NCBI GenBank assembly: GCA_022709905.1
Contig: JAKLHY010000002.1
Coordinates: 264,032 to 328,031 of the forward strand
Length of the DNA: 64,000 nucleotides
Direction: 5' to 3'
Source: Verrucomicrobiota bacterium
Lineage (GTDB): Bacteria > Verrucomicrobiota > Verrucomicrobiia > Limisphaerales > UBA1319
Positions within the stretch are counted from its first letter, which is position 1; each line of letters begins with the position of its first letter. The notes beneath the pieces were generated by a model that was not told the DNA's origin, made no database searches, and saw only the letters and a list, made by a program, of their open reading frames with translations. Of this stretch, positions 42,501 to 51,164 are shown one piece after another. Position numbers and translations under genes: made by a program.

Positions 42501-43703
42501 GTGCTCCCGCGAGGCCGGGATGCTGACCAGATCGACGCCTTCGATTCCCACCTGGTCGAGATAAGAGTTCGGCCCCGGTTCGGCGGTCAAATCGGGTTGA
42601 TTCAGGAATTGCCCGCCCTGGAAATCGTAGTGCTCGCCTTCCCACTGGATCACCTGGCTGGTGACAAACGTATCGAAGACAAGAGGAAAAACGCTTTGGC
42701 GGCCCCGATTGTCCCGCGCGATGATGGTCCCCTCGTAGAAACGATTGCTTTCCAGCGTGGCCAGACGAACCGTTCGACGGCTGGGAACTCCTCCGATGAC
42801 CAGTTGCGACGACACATTCACCTCATTCAGCACCACGGTGATATTGGTGGGGTTGATCTGATTGGTGGGAGCGGTGGATAGGGTAAAGCTCAAGCCGCTG
42901 GCGGCCGGATGAAAGCGTGTTCCCGGTTTGGGTTGCAGATCTTCCAACCGCGGAAAAACGGGCGCGGGCGGAGGTTTGGTCAGGTTCTGGCCGTTCAGGT
43001 CGAGGTAAAGATCATCCACATAGATCGGAGCGGCGTGATCGAAGCCGGTGCGCACATGGAACTGCTGCAGATCGCTCATCCTGGCGCCTGTCGGCAGGGA
43101 GAAATCCGCCTTGCCCGAAATATCCAGCTGCCGGGTGGGCAGGGCAAATTGTCCTCCTTCCAGGTAGATCTGAAAGGTGTTGCTCTGGGGATTGGCGACG
43201 ATCCAGACGCCATACCAGATCATGGGATATAAGTCCGACAACGGAATGGGATTAATCCCATCGCGGGTCTGGATACGCTTGGGATAATAGTTGTCCGCGT
43301 TGCGATTCTGCGACAAGGGCAGGTCGACATCGACAACCGATGGCAGATTCGAAACTGTGGCGCTGCTCAAACCCAGGGTCCAGTTGAGCACCGGCATGAT
43401 GGCAAGGGCATTGTCCACCTCGACTCGGAGACGAAAGAAAAGGGTGGAGACGTTGGCCGGGCTCAGGCGCAACGGAACGAAGGCCTCGCTGTCTGCGCCG
43501 GCCGCCGTCAAGACCTGGTTGTTGGGATTGTCGGGTTCCTCGCCGACCGAGATCCCGTCGCCGATCCAGCCATGTTGGCCGTGCAGCGATCCCGCCTGCT
43601 GGGTTTCAAAGCCGTCTACCAAGACAAATTCGGCCTTCGCCGACAGCAGGAATAACAGCAAAGCCATTCCCACTCCTCCCAGTTGTATATGTCGCAGGTT
43701 CAT
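39528..43703 (-). CDS. Very large exported multidomain adhesin-like protein
   Basis: About 1391 residues with a signal peptide (GGVGMALLLFLLSAKA). A jellyroll domain lies at about 30-250, a carbohydrate-binding beta-sandwich (WEGEHYDFQGGQF) around 370-560, Ig/SbsA-like domains (LSSVFPRPGATGIMPDTEIEV; VVSVRF-like later), a PA14-type domain around 1110-1240 (GVFYGQKVSGYVTAPENG; FYIAANNGAELWLSIDG) and a final Ig-like domain. The C-terminus ends FFRLRSP, typical of verrucomicrobial exported proteins. It probably binds polysaccharide at the cell surface. The start at 43703 or 43709 is uncertain. Confidence 0.7.
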   Translation of the reverse strand: MNLRHIQLGGVGMALLLFLLSAKAEFVLVDGFETQQAGSLHGQHGWIGDGISVGEEPDNPNNQVLTAAGADSEAFVPLRLSPANVSTLFFRLRVEVDNALAIMPVLNWTLGLSSATVSNLPSVVDVDLPLSQNRNADNYYPKRIQTRDGINPIPLSDLYPMIWYGVWIVANPQSNTFQIYLEGGQFALPTRQLDISGKADFSLPTGARMSDLQQFHVRTGFDHAAPIYVDDLYLDLNGQNLTKPPPAPVFPRLEDLQPKPGTRFHPAASGLSFTLSTAPTNQINPTNITVVLNEVNVSSQLVIGGVPSRRTVRLATLESNRFYEGTIIARDNRGRQSVFPLVFDTFVTSQVIQWEGEHYDFQGGQFLNQPDLTAEPGPNSYLDQVGIEGVDLVSIPASREHVFRPGDRQGTRVSLDPPRAEYEAAGLDEIEVGPFEYGEWLSYTHTFPTNYYQIYARVSGTPGLPVSAQLHLVTAPSNTNSPSLRPLGLFETIDLDSTNYFYTALADGLGRPIAVRLEGTQTLRLTSRAVGYRLNYLVFVPSESATPRTPFLSSVFPRPGATGIMPDTEIEVVITDRDTQVDTNRIHMRFDARDVTSSLGIHRSANTTTVKYQPPNYLSLGSNHRIIFSYGDNGTPPFVETNLWQFGVVASLLRIPPSFALPEGSGRSSGFTIRALQAPADPLLPDTLQRTEYQLAGFLTQNGKPVTADTHSLITTPVVDFALPTNLVSQPVENGFFANDFLWTGMTNHNKNLAAETIAYLALQRGTYRFGIRAEDSFRLTAGPVPHDITMTVAYFDGSRSISESQFDFLVETNGVYPFRLSWSQASGKGQLEFYSIDRRTYARTLLNSAGGTRPVMAYRFVTGLTNPVYISEHPTNTIRAVKKQATFQVTTINTAPYWVTPFYQWQSNQIDIAGANHPVYSTPPLAMEDNGNQYRCVVTVPGYRPLFSTEADLTVINDTNPPVIVRVEGSRRFNRVTVGFSEKLNPASANLPANYRFAEGLAVQSAMLDATGTNVILTTSLQQENTPYTLIVDGVQDVWGLAILPNTTARFTSFVLANGFLTREIYEDIRGTAVYNLTNSPRFLNEEFDRMAGIMQFETPLNDGVFYGQKVSGYVTAPENGNTVFYIAANNGAELWLSIDGQETNKALIARVDIGTRPQEWTNSFFQASGAISLLAGQVYYMEALHMAGYTNDHLEVSWVLPSQAGRPNPPVIIPGDFLSTYVNPDLADVVITLQPTNVTVPESRTAKFAVAATGSSALGTNLLLYQWYGNGQPIPGATAADYTTPPVKKSDDQSRFQCLISVPGKSLFSDEAVLTVTEAVDLPPLFIERRGQEAVVGWISTATNLVLEANTNLLLSPWWVAPEPIARDAETNFIVAPMVEDRFFRLRSP

Positions 43704-43709
43704 TGACAT

Positions 43710-43997
43710 CGCACCTTCCCACCCCGCGCCTGAGGGTCAAATTTGTCCGGCAATCAAGGCGCTCGGCTTAATTTGCAGCAGGTCACGAGCCAATTGACAG
43801 AAAAAAAACAGGGGGCCTTCGAGCCGCTTCTCGACCGGCGAGCAATACCGCTGCTTATTCAGACCCCTTATTTTCGGGATAAATCTAATATCTACGCTCT
43901 CTTGACCCCCGGGGAGGGAGGGTATAGTAAAATGCCCCTTGGTACTTGGGTCGGGGCAAAACCCCTTCCAGGTCCACTTGAGAAGCCAAGAAATGCT
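43710..43997. other. Divergent intergenic region with a weak promoter
   Basis: The gap separates a minus-strand exported protein and the plus-strand nfnA-like gene. At 43902-43928 TTGACC and TATAGT are 15 bases apart, shorter than the optimum of 17, about 70 bases before the start at 43998. No RNA gene or repeat was seen. Confidence 0.35.
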
Positions 43998-44843
43998 ATG
44001 GATGAATTATCGCATCAGATTGTGGAACGTCAGGTTTTGAGCCCCAACGTTACGCGGATGGTCGTCAGGGCTGCCCGAATTGCCGAGGTGCGTCAACCGG
44101 GGCAGTTTGTTATCCTGCGCGGCGCGGAAAACGCCGAACGCATCCCGCTGACGATTGCCGACAGTGATCCGGCGCGGGGCACCATCACCCTGGTCATTCA
44201 GGCCCTGGGCCGGAGCACCCGCGAACTGGTGGCGTTAAACGTCGGCGATTCGATCGCGGATATTGCCGGACCGCTTGGACGACCCACCGAGCTGATTGCA
44301 TCCGGGCATGCGGTGTGCGTGGGGGGCGGAGTGGGGACGGCCGTGGTTTATCCGATCGCCCAGGGATTGCAGCGACGGGGAGTGCGAGTGACGAGCATCA
44401 TTGGGGGACGTTCCCGGGAATGGGTGATCTTTGAGAATGAATTGCGCCAGCAAGGGGAGGTGATTGTCTGCACGGACGATGGCAGCCAGGGTCGCAGGGG
44501 TTTTGTGACCGATGCCCTTCGGGATCTGATGAACGCGCAGCCGATTGATGCCGTGTACGCAGTGGGCCCGGTGCCTATGATGCAGAATGTGGCCAACCTG
44601 ACCCGGCCAAAAGCCATTCACACGATTGTGTCCCTGAATCCCATCATGGTGGACGGCACCGGCATGTGCGGAGGATGCCGCGTCACGGTGGGATCCGAAA
44701 CCAAGTTTGCCTGTGTGGACGGTCCGGAATTTGACGGACACCTGGTCGATTTTGATATGTTGCGCGATCGCCTGACCACCTATCGAACCGAGGAACAGGC
44801 GGCCCTGAGCGCACACGAGGGCCCCTGCCGGGTTGGAATTTAG
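43998..44843 (+). CDS. NfnA/SudB-like FAD and [2Fe-2S] oxidoreductase subunit
   Basis: A 281-residue ferredoxin-NADP reductase-like protein. The N-terminal FAD domain (VRQPGQFVILRGAE) and the NAD-binding ADDGSQG-type segment are followed by a cysteine cluster for a [2Fe-2S] centre, DGTGMCGGCRVTVG and FACVDGPEFDGHLVDF. It resembles the small subunit of NADH-dependent ferredoxin:NADP oxidoreductase (NfnA) or of sulfide dehydrogenase. The next gene is its expected partner. The start at 43998 avoids a long leader that would have no homology. Confidence 0.85.
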   Translation: MDELSHQIVERQVLSPNVTRMVVRAARIAEVRQPGQFVILRGAENAERIPLTIADSDPARGTITLVIQALGRSTRELVALNVGDSIADIAGPLGRPTELIASGHAVCVGGGVGTAVVYPIAQGLQRRGVRVTSIIGGRSREWVIFENELRQQGEVIVCTDDGSQGRRGFVTDALRDLMNAQPIDAVYAVGPVPMMQNVANLTRPKAIHTIVSLNPIMVDGTGMCGGCRVTVGSETKFACVDGPEFDGHLVDFDMLRDRLTTYRTEEQAALSAHEGPCRVGI

Positions 44844-44857
44844 GCGGACACAAGATC

Positions 44858-46351
44858 ATGAAGACTCAAGAAATCCAAGCGGCCAGCCCTTCCCTCCGGG
44901 CCTCGAAACCCAGTCTCAGCCAGCGCATCAAGATTCGGCGCCAGAAGATGCCGGCGCAGGACGCCCGGGCGCGCACCCGGAATTTTAAGGAGGTCAACCT
45001 GGGATTATCCGAACAATTTGCCGTTTTGGAGGCTCAGCGGTGCCTGGACTGCAAGGACGCCCGGTGCATCGAAGGCTGCCCGGTGAAGGTGGACATTCCG
45101 AGGTTTGTGGACCTTTTGGCGCGAGGAGATTTGCGGGGCGCCGCAAAGAGCCTGCTGAGCGACAACGCGCTGCCCGCCATTACCGGCCGGGTTTGTCCGC
45201 AGGAAACCCAATGCGAAATCCTGTGTGTCCGCGGCAAAAAGGGGGAGCCCGTTGCGGTGGGGTATCTGGAGCGTTTTGTGGCCGATTGGGCCGCGCATCA
45301 TGCCGCCCAGGAACCTTCGGAGCCTGCGATGTCGTCGGGGAAGAAGGTGGCGGTGATCGGTTCCGGACCGGCCGGACTGACCGCGGCGGGCGAGTTGGTC
45401 AAACACGGTCATGCGGTGACGGTTTATGAGGCCCTGCATAAACCGGGGGGCGTTCTGGTTTACGGCATACCCGAGTTTCGCCTGCCGAAGGAGATCGTCC
45501 GCATGGAAGTGGATCGTTTGCGTCAGCACGGGGTGAAAATCAAGTGCAATGTGGTGATTGGAAAAACTTATACGATTCCCCAGTTAAGAGAGAAATTTGA
45601 CGCCGTTTTCATTGCGAACGGGGCGGGCCTTCCGCTGTTCATGGATATCCCCGGGGAGCATCTCAAGGGCGTGTATTCGGCCAATGAGTATTTGACCCGG
45701 GTGAACCTGATGGCGGCTTACGGACAGCAGGCCACCACGCCGGTTCTGAAAGGCAAACAGGTCGCGGTCATCGGGGGCGGCAATGTCGCGATGGACGCGG
45801 TTCGCACCGCCAAACGCCTGGGCGCCGACGAGGCCATTATCGTCTATCGCCGCGGGAAGCAGGAGATGCCGGCTCGGGCCGAGGAAATCCATCATGCGGA
45901 GGAGGAAGGCATTCGATTTGATTTGCAGGTGGCTCCTGTGGAAGTGATCGGCAACGAACATCGTTGGGTGACCGGTTTGAAGTGCGTTCGCATGGAATTG
46001 GGAGAGCCCGACGCCTCCGGCCGTCGCCGTCCTTTGCCCGTGCCCGGATCGGAGTATCTCATTCCCTGCAACGTGGTGGTGGTGGCCATTGGCACGCGAG
46101 CCAATCCTTTGCTGACCGCAACCTGCCCGGATCTTAAACTCAACAAGTGGGGGAACATCGAAGTGGACGCCCGGGGCATGACCAGCCTGCCGGGTGTTTT
46201 TGCGGGGGGCGATATTGTGCGTGGCGCAGCCACCGTGATTCTTGCCATGGGCGATGGGAAGACCGCCGGTCGTCATATTCATGAGTATTTGATGGAGGGA
46301 CTCTCCGAGGCTCGGAGCGTCGATCAGGTGGTGGCCCATCCGCAGGCTTGA
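44858..46351 (+). CDS. NfnB/GltA-like NADPH-binding flavoprotein subunit
   Basis: A 497-residue FAD- and NADPH-binding iron-sulfur protein of the GltB-small-subunit/NfnB family. The N-terminus has two iron-sulfur segments, CLDCKDARCIEGCPVKVD and CPQETQCEILC. An FAD motif IGSGPAGLTAAGEL and an NADPH motif IGGGNVAMDAVRTAKRLG follow. The C-terminal GVFAGGDIVRGAATVILAMGDGK is the usual FAD closing motif. With the preceding subunit it forms an electron-bifurcating or sulfide-dehydrogenase-like complex in the cytoplasm. The gene starts 14 bases after its partner. Confidence 0.88.
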   Translation: MKTQEIQAASPSLRASKPSLSQRIKIRRQKMPAQDARARTRNFKEVNLGLSEQFAVLEAQRCLDCKDARCIEGCPVKVDIPRFVDLLARGDLRGAAKSLLSDNALPAITGRVCPQETQCEILCVRGKKGEPVAVGYLERFVADWAAHHAAQEPSEPAMSSGKKVAVIGSGPAGLTAAGELVKHGHAVTVYEALHKPGGVLVYGIPEFRLPKEIVRMEVDRLRQHGVKIKCNVVIGKTYTIPQLREKFDAVFIANGAGLPLFMDIPGEHLKGVYSANEYLTRVNLMAAYGQQATTPVLKGKQVAVIGGGNVAMDAVRTAKRLGADEAIIVYRRGKQEMPARAEEIHHAEEEGIRFDLQVAPVEVIGNEHRWVTGLKCVRMELGEPDASGRRRPLPVPGSEYLIPCNVVVVAIGTRANPLLTATCPDLKLNKWGNIEVDARGMTSLPGVFAGGDIVRGAATVILAMGDGKTAGRHIHEYLMEGLSEARSVDQVVAHPQA

Positions 46352-46461
46352 GGCATGGGATGATCCGGCAGACCGGTTGGTGGCTGAGATCCGTCAGCCG
46401 GATCCGTTCTTGCGAGGAGTGGAGGCTTGATCCGCCGAGTCTTCGGGCATAGAAGATTTCC

Positions 46462-48030
46462 ATGAGCACCACGGATTATTGTGTCCTCAAACCGGAGGTT
46501 TTTTGGCTCGGTATTTTCCTTCTTGTGGTTTCGGTTTCGAATGGTTTAGGACAGGGGCAGAGCGGCCCGGCGGCGGCGGATCGTTCTGTGAGCGATTCCG
46601 CCGCGGCTGCGGCGCTTCAAACCGATCCGAAAATCCAGACTGAACTGGGAGTGAAATGCGCCGAGCAAGGGGATTATGACCGGGCGGTTGAGTATTTTCG
46701 ACAGGCGGCAGCCCAAGGTTACGCCGATGCGCAGTCCCGTCTGGGTTGGTGTTGGTTCAACGGAAAAGGACTCGCCACAAATCCGGTTGAAGCCGTGAAA
46801 TGGTATCAACGCGCGGCGGATCAGGCCTTGCCCAAGGCTCAGCACAACCTGGCTGTCTGCTTGTTCGAAGGGCAGGGCACCAACCGGAATGAGTCCGCGG
46901 CCGCGACGTGGTTCCGGCGGGCGGCCGAACAGGGCTATGCGCCGGCTCAGGCCAACTTGGGCGCCTGCTATCATCATGGCCGGGGAGTCTCCCAAGACCC
47001 GGCCGAGGCTGTTCGTTGGTTTCGCAAGGCTGCCGAACAGAATCTGGCGGAGGGCCAGATGCGCTTGGGCGAGTGTTACCTCGAGGGAAAGGGGGTTGCC
47101 CCAAACCTGGTTGAGGCGGTTCAATGGTTCCGTCGGGCGGCCGAACAGGGAAATGCCGCGGCCCAAAGTTATCTGGGCCAATGCTACCTGGCGGGTCGCG
47201 GGGTGTCCCCTAACGACGGATTGGCCGTTCGCTGGCTTCGGTCTGCCGCCGAACAAGGCGAGGCCGTGGCTCAATCCAACCTCGGCATGTGTTACCTGCA
47301 AGGGCGCGGAGTCACCAGGGACGGCCAGCAAGCTGTCGCCTGGTTTCGCAAGGCCGCGGCCCAAAACGATGCCGTCGCCCAGAACAACCTCGCCGCTTGT
47401 TATATCGATGCCACCGGTGTCTCTCGGGATTATGGCGAAGCCGTCCGCTGGTTGACTCTGGCGGCCAATCAAGGCCTGCCGGAGGCTCAGACCAAGCTGG
47501 GCTGGTTCCATTTTACCGGCTTGGCGATTAAGAAAGATCCGCGCGAGGCGTTTGAATGGTTTCGCAAGGCGGCCGTCCAAGGATTTCCCAAGGCCCAACA
47601 CAACCTCGGTGTTTGTTACCTGAACGGCCAGGGAGTCCATCCCCAGGCCGATGAGGCGGTCCAGTGGTTTCGCCGCGCAGCAGAACAAAATTACGCTGAA
47701 GCCCAACATAATCTGGGCATCTGTCTTCTCGAAGGCAGAGGAATCCAGGCCGATCCCATCCAGGCGACCTCCTGGTTTGGAAAGGCAGCCCAGCAAGGAT
47801 TAGCCGAAGCCCAGTTCCAATACGGCTTGGCTCTGGAAAAGGGGCGCGGTGTCGAAAAGAACCTCGTCCTGGCTTTCCAGTGGTTCTTACTGGCTGCGCG
47901 ACAGGAGGATGCGGAAGCAAATTCCGCCGCTAAACGCTTGCGAAAGAACCTGTCCCAGACTCAAATCCGCGAAGCGGAACAGGCGGCTGAACTCTGGCAT
48001 CCGCCCGGAGGCCTCGATCTGGCGCGGTAG
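46462..48030 (+). CDS. Exported Sel1-repeat protein
   Basis: A 522-residue protein with a hydrophobic N-terminal signal (FWLGIFLLVVSVSNGLG) and about eleven Sel1-like repeats. Each unit of about 36 residues follows the pattern A-x-x-x-L-G-x-C-Y-x-x-G-x-G-V-x-x-D-x-x-x-A-x-x-W-F-R-x-A-A-x-Q-G; examples are ANLGACYHHGRGVSQDPAEA and SNLGMCYLQGRGVTRDGQQA. Such solenoids bind protein partners. No catalytic motif is present. A long frame on the opposite strand is a shadow of the repeat codons. Confidence 0.85.
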   Translation: MSTTDYCVLKPEVFWLGIFLLVVSVSNGLGQGQSGPAAADRSVSDSAAAAALQTDPKIQTELGVKCAEQGDYDRAVEYFRQAAAQGYADAQSRLGWCWFNGKGLATNPVEAVKWYQRAADQALPKAQHNLAVCLFEGQGTNRNESAAATWFRRAAEQGYAPAQANLGACYHHGRGVSQDPAEAVRWFRKAAEQNLAEGQMRLGECYLEGKGVAPNLVEAVQWFRRAAEQGNAAAQSYLGQCYLAGRGVSPNDGLAVRWLRSAAEQGEAVAQSNLGMCYLQGRGVTRDGQQAVAWFRKAAAQNDAVAQNNLAACYIDATGVSRDYGEAVRWLTLAANQGLPEAQTKLGWFHFTGLAIKKDPREAFEWFRKAAVQGFPKAQHNLGVCYLNGQGVHPQADEAVQWFRRAAEQNYAEAQHNLGICLLEGRGIQADPIQATSWFGKAAQQGLAEAQFQYGLALEKGRGVEKNLVLAFQWFLLAARQEDAEANSAAKRLRKNLSQTQIREAEQAAELWHPPGGLDLAR

Positions 48031-48124
48031 TCCGGCGCCATCCAACTTAATACACTGGTGGCCAGTTAAATAGCTATTTCGCGCAACGCAAGACGCCGAC
48101 GCGCGGTTTTTCCGAATTCAACCG

Positions 48125-48152
48125 TTGACACCCCCCCGGCCTTTGTTAGAGT
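48125..48152 (+). promoter_or_regulatory. Sigma-70 type promoter of ppdK
   Basis: TTGACA at 48125-48130 and TAGAGT at 48147-48152, spaced 16 bases. It lies 51 bases before the ATG at 48203. The -35 is a perfect consensus. Confidence 0.5.
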
Positions 48153-48202
48153 GCCCGTCTGTTTTTCGAAATTTTCACGAAACTGGTTAACGAGATTATT
48201 TT

Positions 48203-50950
48203 ATGGCCAAAGCATCAAAGACGCCCAAGTACGTATATTTGTTTGGAAACAAGAAGGCTGATGGAGACGGCAAAATGAAGGCCCTCCTCGGCGGCAAAGG
48301 CGCGAATCTTGCCGAGATGACGCGCATCGGATTGCCCGTGCCTCCGGGATTCACGATCACAACCGAGGTTTGCACCTACTATTACGATAACAAACGGACT
48401 TATCCCAAGGATATGCAACCCCAGATCCAGGCGGGGATCGGTTTCATCGAAAAGATTCTGGGCAAGAAATTTGGCGACAAGGAAAAGCCGTTGCTGGTTT
48501 CGGTGCGCTCCGGCGCGCGAGACTCCATGCCCGGCATGATGGATACTATTTTGAACCTGGGTTTGAACGACGTGACGGTGGAAGCTCTCGCCAAGGCCAG
48601 CAACAACGAGCGTTTTGCCTGGGATTGTTATCGCCGATTTGTGCAGATGTATGGCGACGTGGTCATGGGCGTGCAAAAGCGGGCGGGCGAGGAGCACGAG
48701 CCTTTTGAAACTGTCATTGAAGAGCTCAAGAGTGAGTTGTTCCCCGGCAAGGAACACGTGATGGATACCGAATTGGACGGGGCGGCCCTCAAGGAATTGG
48801 TGAAGCGCTTCAAGGCCTTGATCAAGGAGCGGACTGGCAAGGAGTTTCCGGCTGATCCCTGGAAGCAATTGCAGGGCGCGGTGGGAGCCGTCTTTGGTTC
48901 CTGGATGAATGACCGGGCCATTGTTTATCGGCGCAAATACGGCATTCCGCATGAATGGGGCACCGCCGTCAATGTCCAGGCCATGGTGTATGGCAACATG
49001 GGTGAGGGTTCCGGTTCAGGCGTGGCCTTCACTCGCGATCCGGCCTCGGGCGAGAGAGTGTTCTACGGTGAATTCCTGCTCAACGCGCAGGGCGAAGACG
49101 TGGTGGCGGGCATTCGCACGCCCATGCCGGTGGCCAAGCTGCACGACGTGATGCCGCATGCCTACAAGGAACTCGAGGAGATCCGCGGCATTCTGGAGCA
49201 CCATTTCCGTGATGTGCAGGACTTCGAGTTTACGATTGAGAACGGGGAAGTCTTCATGCTGCAGACACGCAATGGCAAGCGGACCGGTCTGGCCGCGCTG
49301 AGATTCGCCGTGGAAATGGAAAAGGAAAAATTGATCGACTGGCAGACCGCCATCAAGCGCGTGCCCGCCGACCAACTGGACCAGGTGCTGGCTCCCATCT
49401 TCGATCGGCAGGCGCTGAAAAACGCCAAAAACATCGCCAAGGGTTTGCCGGCCGGACCGGGTGCGGCCAGCGGCAAGATCTATTTCAACGCGGAACGCGC
49501 GGTTGAGGCCGCCCACAAGGGCGAAAACGTCCTGTTGGTCCGTCTGGAAACCTCTCCGGAGGATCTGCGCGGGATGATTGCGGCCGTGGGAATCTTGACC
49601 GCCCGGGGCGGCGTCAGTTCGCATGCCGCATTGGTCGCCCGTCAGATGGGCAAAGTCTGCGTTTGCGGGGCCTCGGCTCTTCAAATCGATTACGACAAAC
49701 GCCTTCTGTCTGTGGGCGATCAGACCTTCAAGGAAGGGGATTACCTGTCCATCGACGGCACCTCGGGCGAGGTCTATGCCGGCCAAGTCAAGACGGCCGC
49801 CTCCGAAGTGGTGCAGGTGCTGGTCGAGAAATCGCTCGATCCGAAAAAGAGCCAGACCTACCAGTATTTCAAGAAGCTGATGGACTGGTGCAAAGCAGTG
49901 TCGCGCCTGCAGGTTCGCACCAACGCCGATACGCCGGCCCAGACCGCCAACGCCGTCGCCTTTGGCGCCACCGGCATCGGATTGTGCCGCACCGAGCACA
50001 TGTTCTTCGAAGGCAACCGCATCGATGCCATGCGCGAGATGATTCTGGCCGACAATACCGATGACCGCAAGAAGGCCCTCGCCAAGCTGCTGCCTTATCA
50101 ACGCGAGGATTTCGCCGGGATTTTCAAGGAATTGAAAGGATTGCCGGCGACCATCCGGTTCCTCGATCCGCCCCTGCACGAGTTCCTGCCGCACACCAAG
50201 GAACAGCAGCTGGATCTATCCAAGAAACTGGGCATCTCTGTCGAGAAGATCATGGCGCGCGTCGCGGAGTTGCATGAGTTTAATCCCATGCTGGGCTTCC
50301 GCGGCTGCCGTTTGGGCATCATCTATCCGGAAATTTCGGAGATGCAAGCCCGGGCCGTGTTCGAAGCCGCCGCCGAGGTCCAAAAGTCGGGTATCAAAGT
50401 CAAACCCGAGATCATGATCCCCCTGGTCGGCTTCAAGAAGGAGCTCGATCTGCAAGTCGATGTGGTCCATCGCGTGGCCCAGGAAGTCATGAAGGAAAAG
50501 AAGGTCAAGCTGAATTACATGGTGGGAACTATGATCGAAATTCCGCGCGGCGCTTTAACCGCCGACGAGGTGGCCGAGACCGCGCAGTTCTTCAGTTTCG
50601 GCACCAACGACCTGACCCAGACCACGCTGGGCATGAGCCGCGACGATTCCGGATCGTTCCTGCCGCGGTATCAGGAATTCGAGATCGTGAAGAAAAATGT
50701 CTTCGCCTCGGTCGATCAGACCGGCGTTGGACAGCTCATGCAGATTGCCGTTGAAAAAGGCCGCAAGACCCGGCCCGACATCAAACTGGGCATCTGCGGC
50801 GAACACGGTGGCGATCCGGAATCGGTGAAGTTCTGCCATCGCCTCGGATTGACTTACGTGAGTTGCTCGCCGTTCCGCGTGCCGGTGGCGCGTCTTGCCG
50901 GGGCGCATGCCGCCATCGAGGAAGCCGCCGCCAAGAAGGCGAAGAAGTAG
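48203..50950 (+). CDS. ppdK: Pyruvate, phosphate dikinase
   Basis: A 915-residue enzyme that reversibly makes phosphoenolpyruvate from pyruvate, ATP and phosphate. The N-terminal ATP-grasp part has [23 protein letters not shown] and [16 protein letters not shown]. The swivelling phosphohistidine is in [18 protein letters not shown] (consensus GGMTSHAAVVAR). The C-terminal PEP-binding barrel has [16 protein letters not shown] and the [15 protein letters not shown] loop with the catalytic cysteine. Length and all motifs fit a complete enzyme. It has its own promoter and terminator. Confidence 0.95.
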   Translation: MAKASKTPKYVYLFGNKKADGDGKMKALLGGKGANLAEMTRIGLPVPPGFTITTEVCTYYYDNKRTYPKDMQPQIQAGIGFIEKILGKKFGDKEKPLLVSVRSGARDSMPGMMDTILNLGLNDVTVEALAKASNNERFAWDCYRRFVQMYGDVVMGVQKRAGEEHEPFETVIEELKSELFPGKEHVMDTELDGAALKELVKRFKALIKERTGKEFPADPWKQLQGAVGAVFGSWMNDRAIVYRRKYGIPHEWGTAVNVQAMVYGNMGEGSGSGVAFTRDPASGERVFYGEFLLNAQGEDVVAGIRTPMPVAKLHDVMPHAYKELEEIRGILEHHFRDVQDFEFTIENGEVFMLQTRNGKRTGLAALRFAVEMEKEKLIDWQTAIKRVPADQLDQVLAPIFDRQALKNAKNIAKGLPAGPGAASGKIYFNAERAVEAAHKGENVLLVRLETSPEDLRGMIAAVGILTARGGVSSHAALVARQMGKVCVCGASALQIDYDKRLLSVGDQTFKEGDYLSIDGTSGEVYAGQVKTAASEVVQVLVEKSLDPKKSQTYQYFKKLMDWCKAVSRLQVRTNADTPAQTANAVAFGATGIGLCRTEHMFFEGNRIDAMREMILADNTDDRKKALAKLLPYQREDFAGIFKELKGLPATIRFLDPPLHEFLPHTKEQQLDLSKKLGISVEKIMARVAELHEFNPMLGFRGCRLGIIYPEISEMQARAVFEAAAEVQKSGIKVKPEIMIPLVGFKKELDLQVDVVHRVAQEVMKEKKVKLNYMVGTMIEIPRGALTADEVAETAQFFSFGTNDLTQTTLGMSRDDSGSFLPRYQEFEIVKKNVFASVDQTGVGQLMQIAVEKGRKTRPDIKLGICGEHGGDPESVKFCHRLGLTYVSCSPFRVPVARLAGAHAAIEEAAAKKAKK

Positions 50951-50988
50951 TCGGTCCCGCGGCCGATACAAAACGATTTAACATCGCG

Positions 50989-51019
50989 AACGCCGGGAGA
51001 ATGCTCCCGGCGTTTTTTT
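50989..51019 (+). terminator. Intrinsic terminator after ppdK
   Basis: AACGCCGGGAG and CTCCCGGCGTT form an 11-bp stem with loop AATG, followed by a run of T to 51019. Confidence 0.92.
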
Positions 51020-51133
51020 ATGACAAGCCGTGTAGATCGAGCCAAACCCCGGCCCGCCGTTCAGGAGATCCTCGATGAACCCGTCACCTTGAGCGCTGAA
51101 TGCCCGGTGGAGGTTCATTTCCCGCCGGTTTGA
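51020..51133 (+). other. Short frame resembling the gene remnant at 12047-12238
   Basis: A 37-codon frame containing PAVQEILDEPVTLSAEC, similar to STVKAILDEQVTLTVEC near 12150. Both stop soon after. They may be fragments of one dispersed gene family, or the likeness may be chance. Confidence 0.25.
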
Positions 51134-51164
51134 GAGGATCAGCCGGACGATTTCCCGCACCGGG

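Noticed and set aside
46546..47796. A long frame on the minus strand opposite the Sel1-repeat gene
   Set aside because: It is a shadow of the repeated codons of the Sel1 gene, has no start context and matches no family.
46630..47900. Regular repeats of about 108 bases, considered as a CRISPR or minisatellite
   Set aside because: They are the DNA of Sel1 protein repeats. The repeats diverge in sequence and code in frame.
49016..50194. A 392-codon minus-strand frame inside ppdK
   Set aside because: ppdK is unambiguous over its whole length, so this is a shadow.
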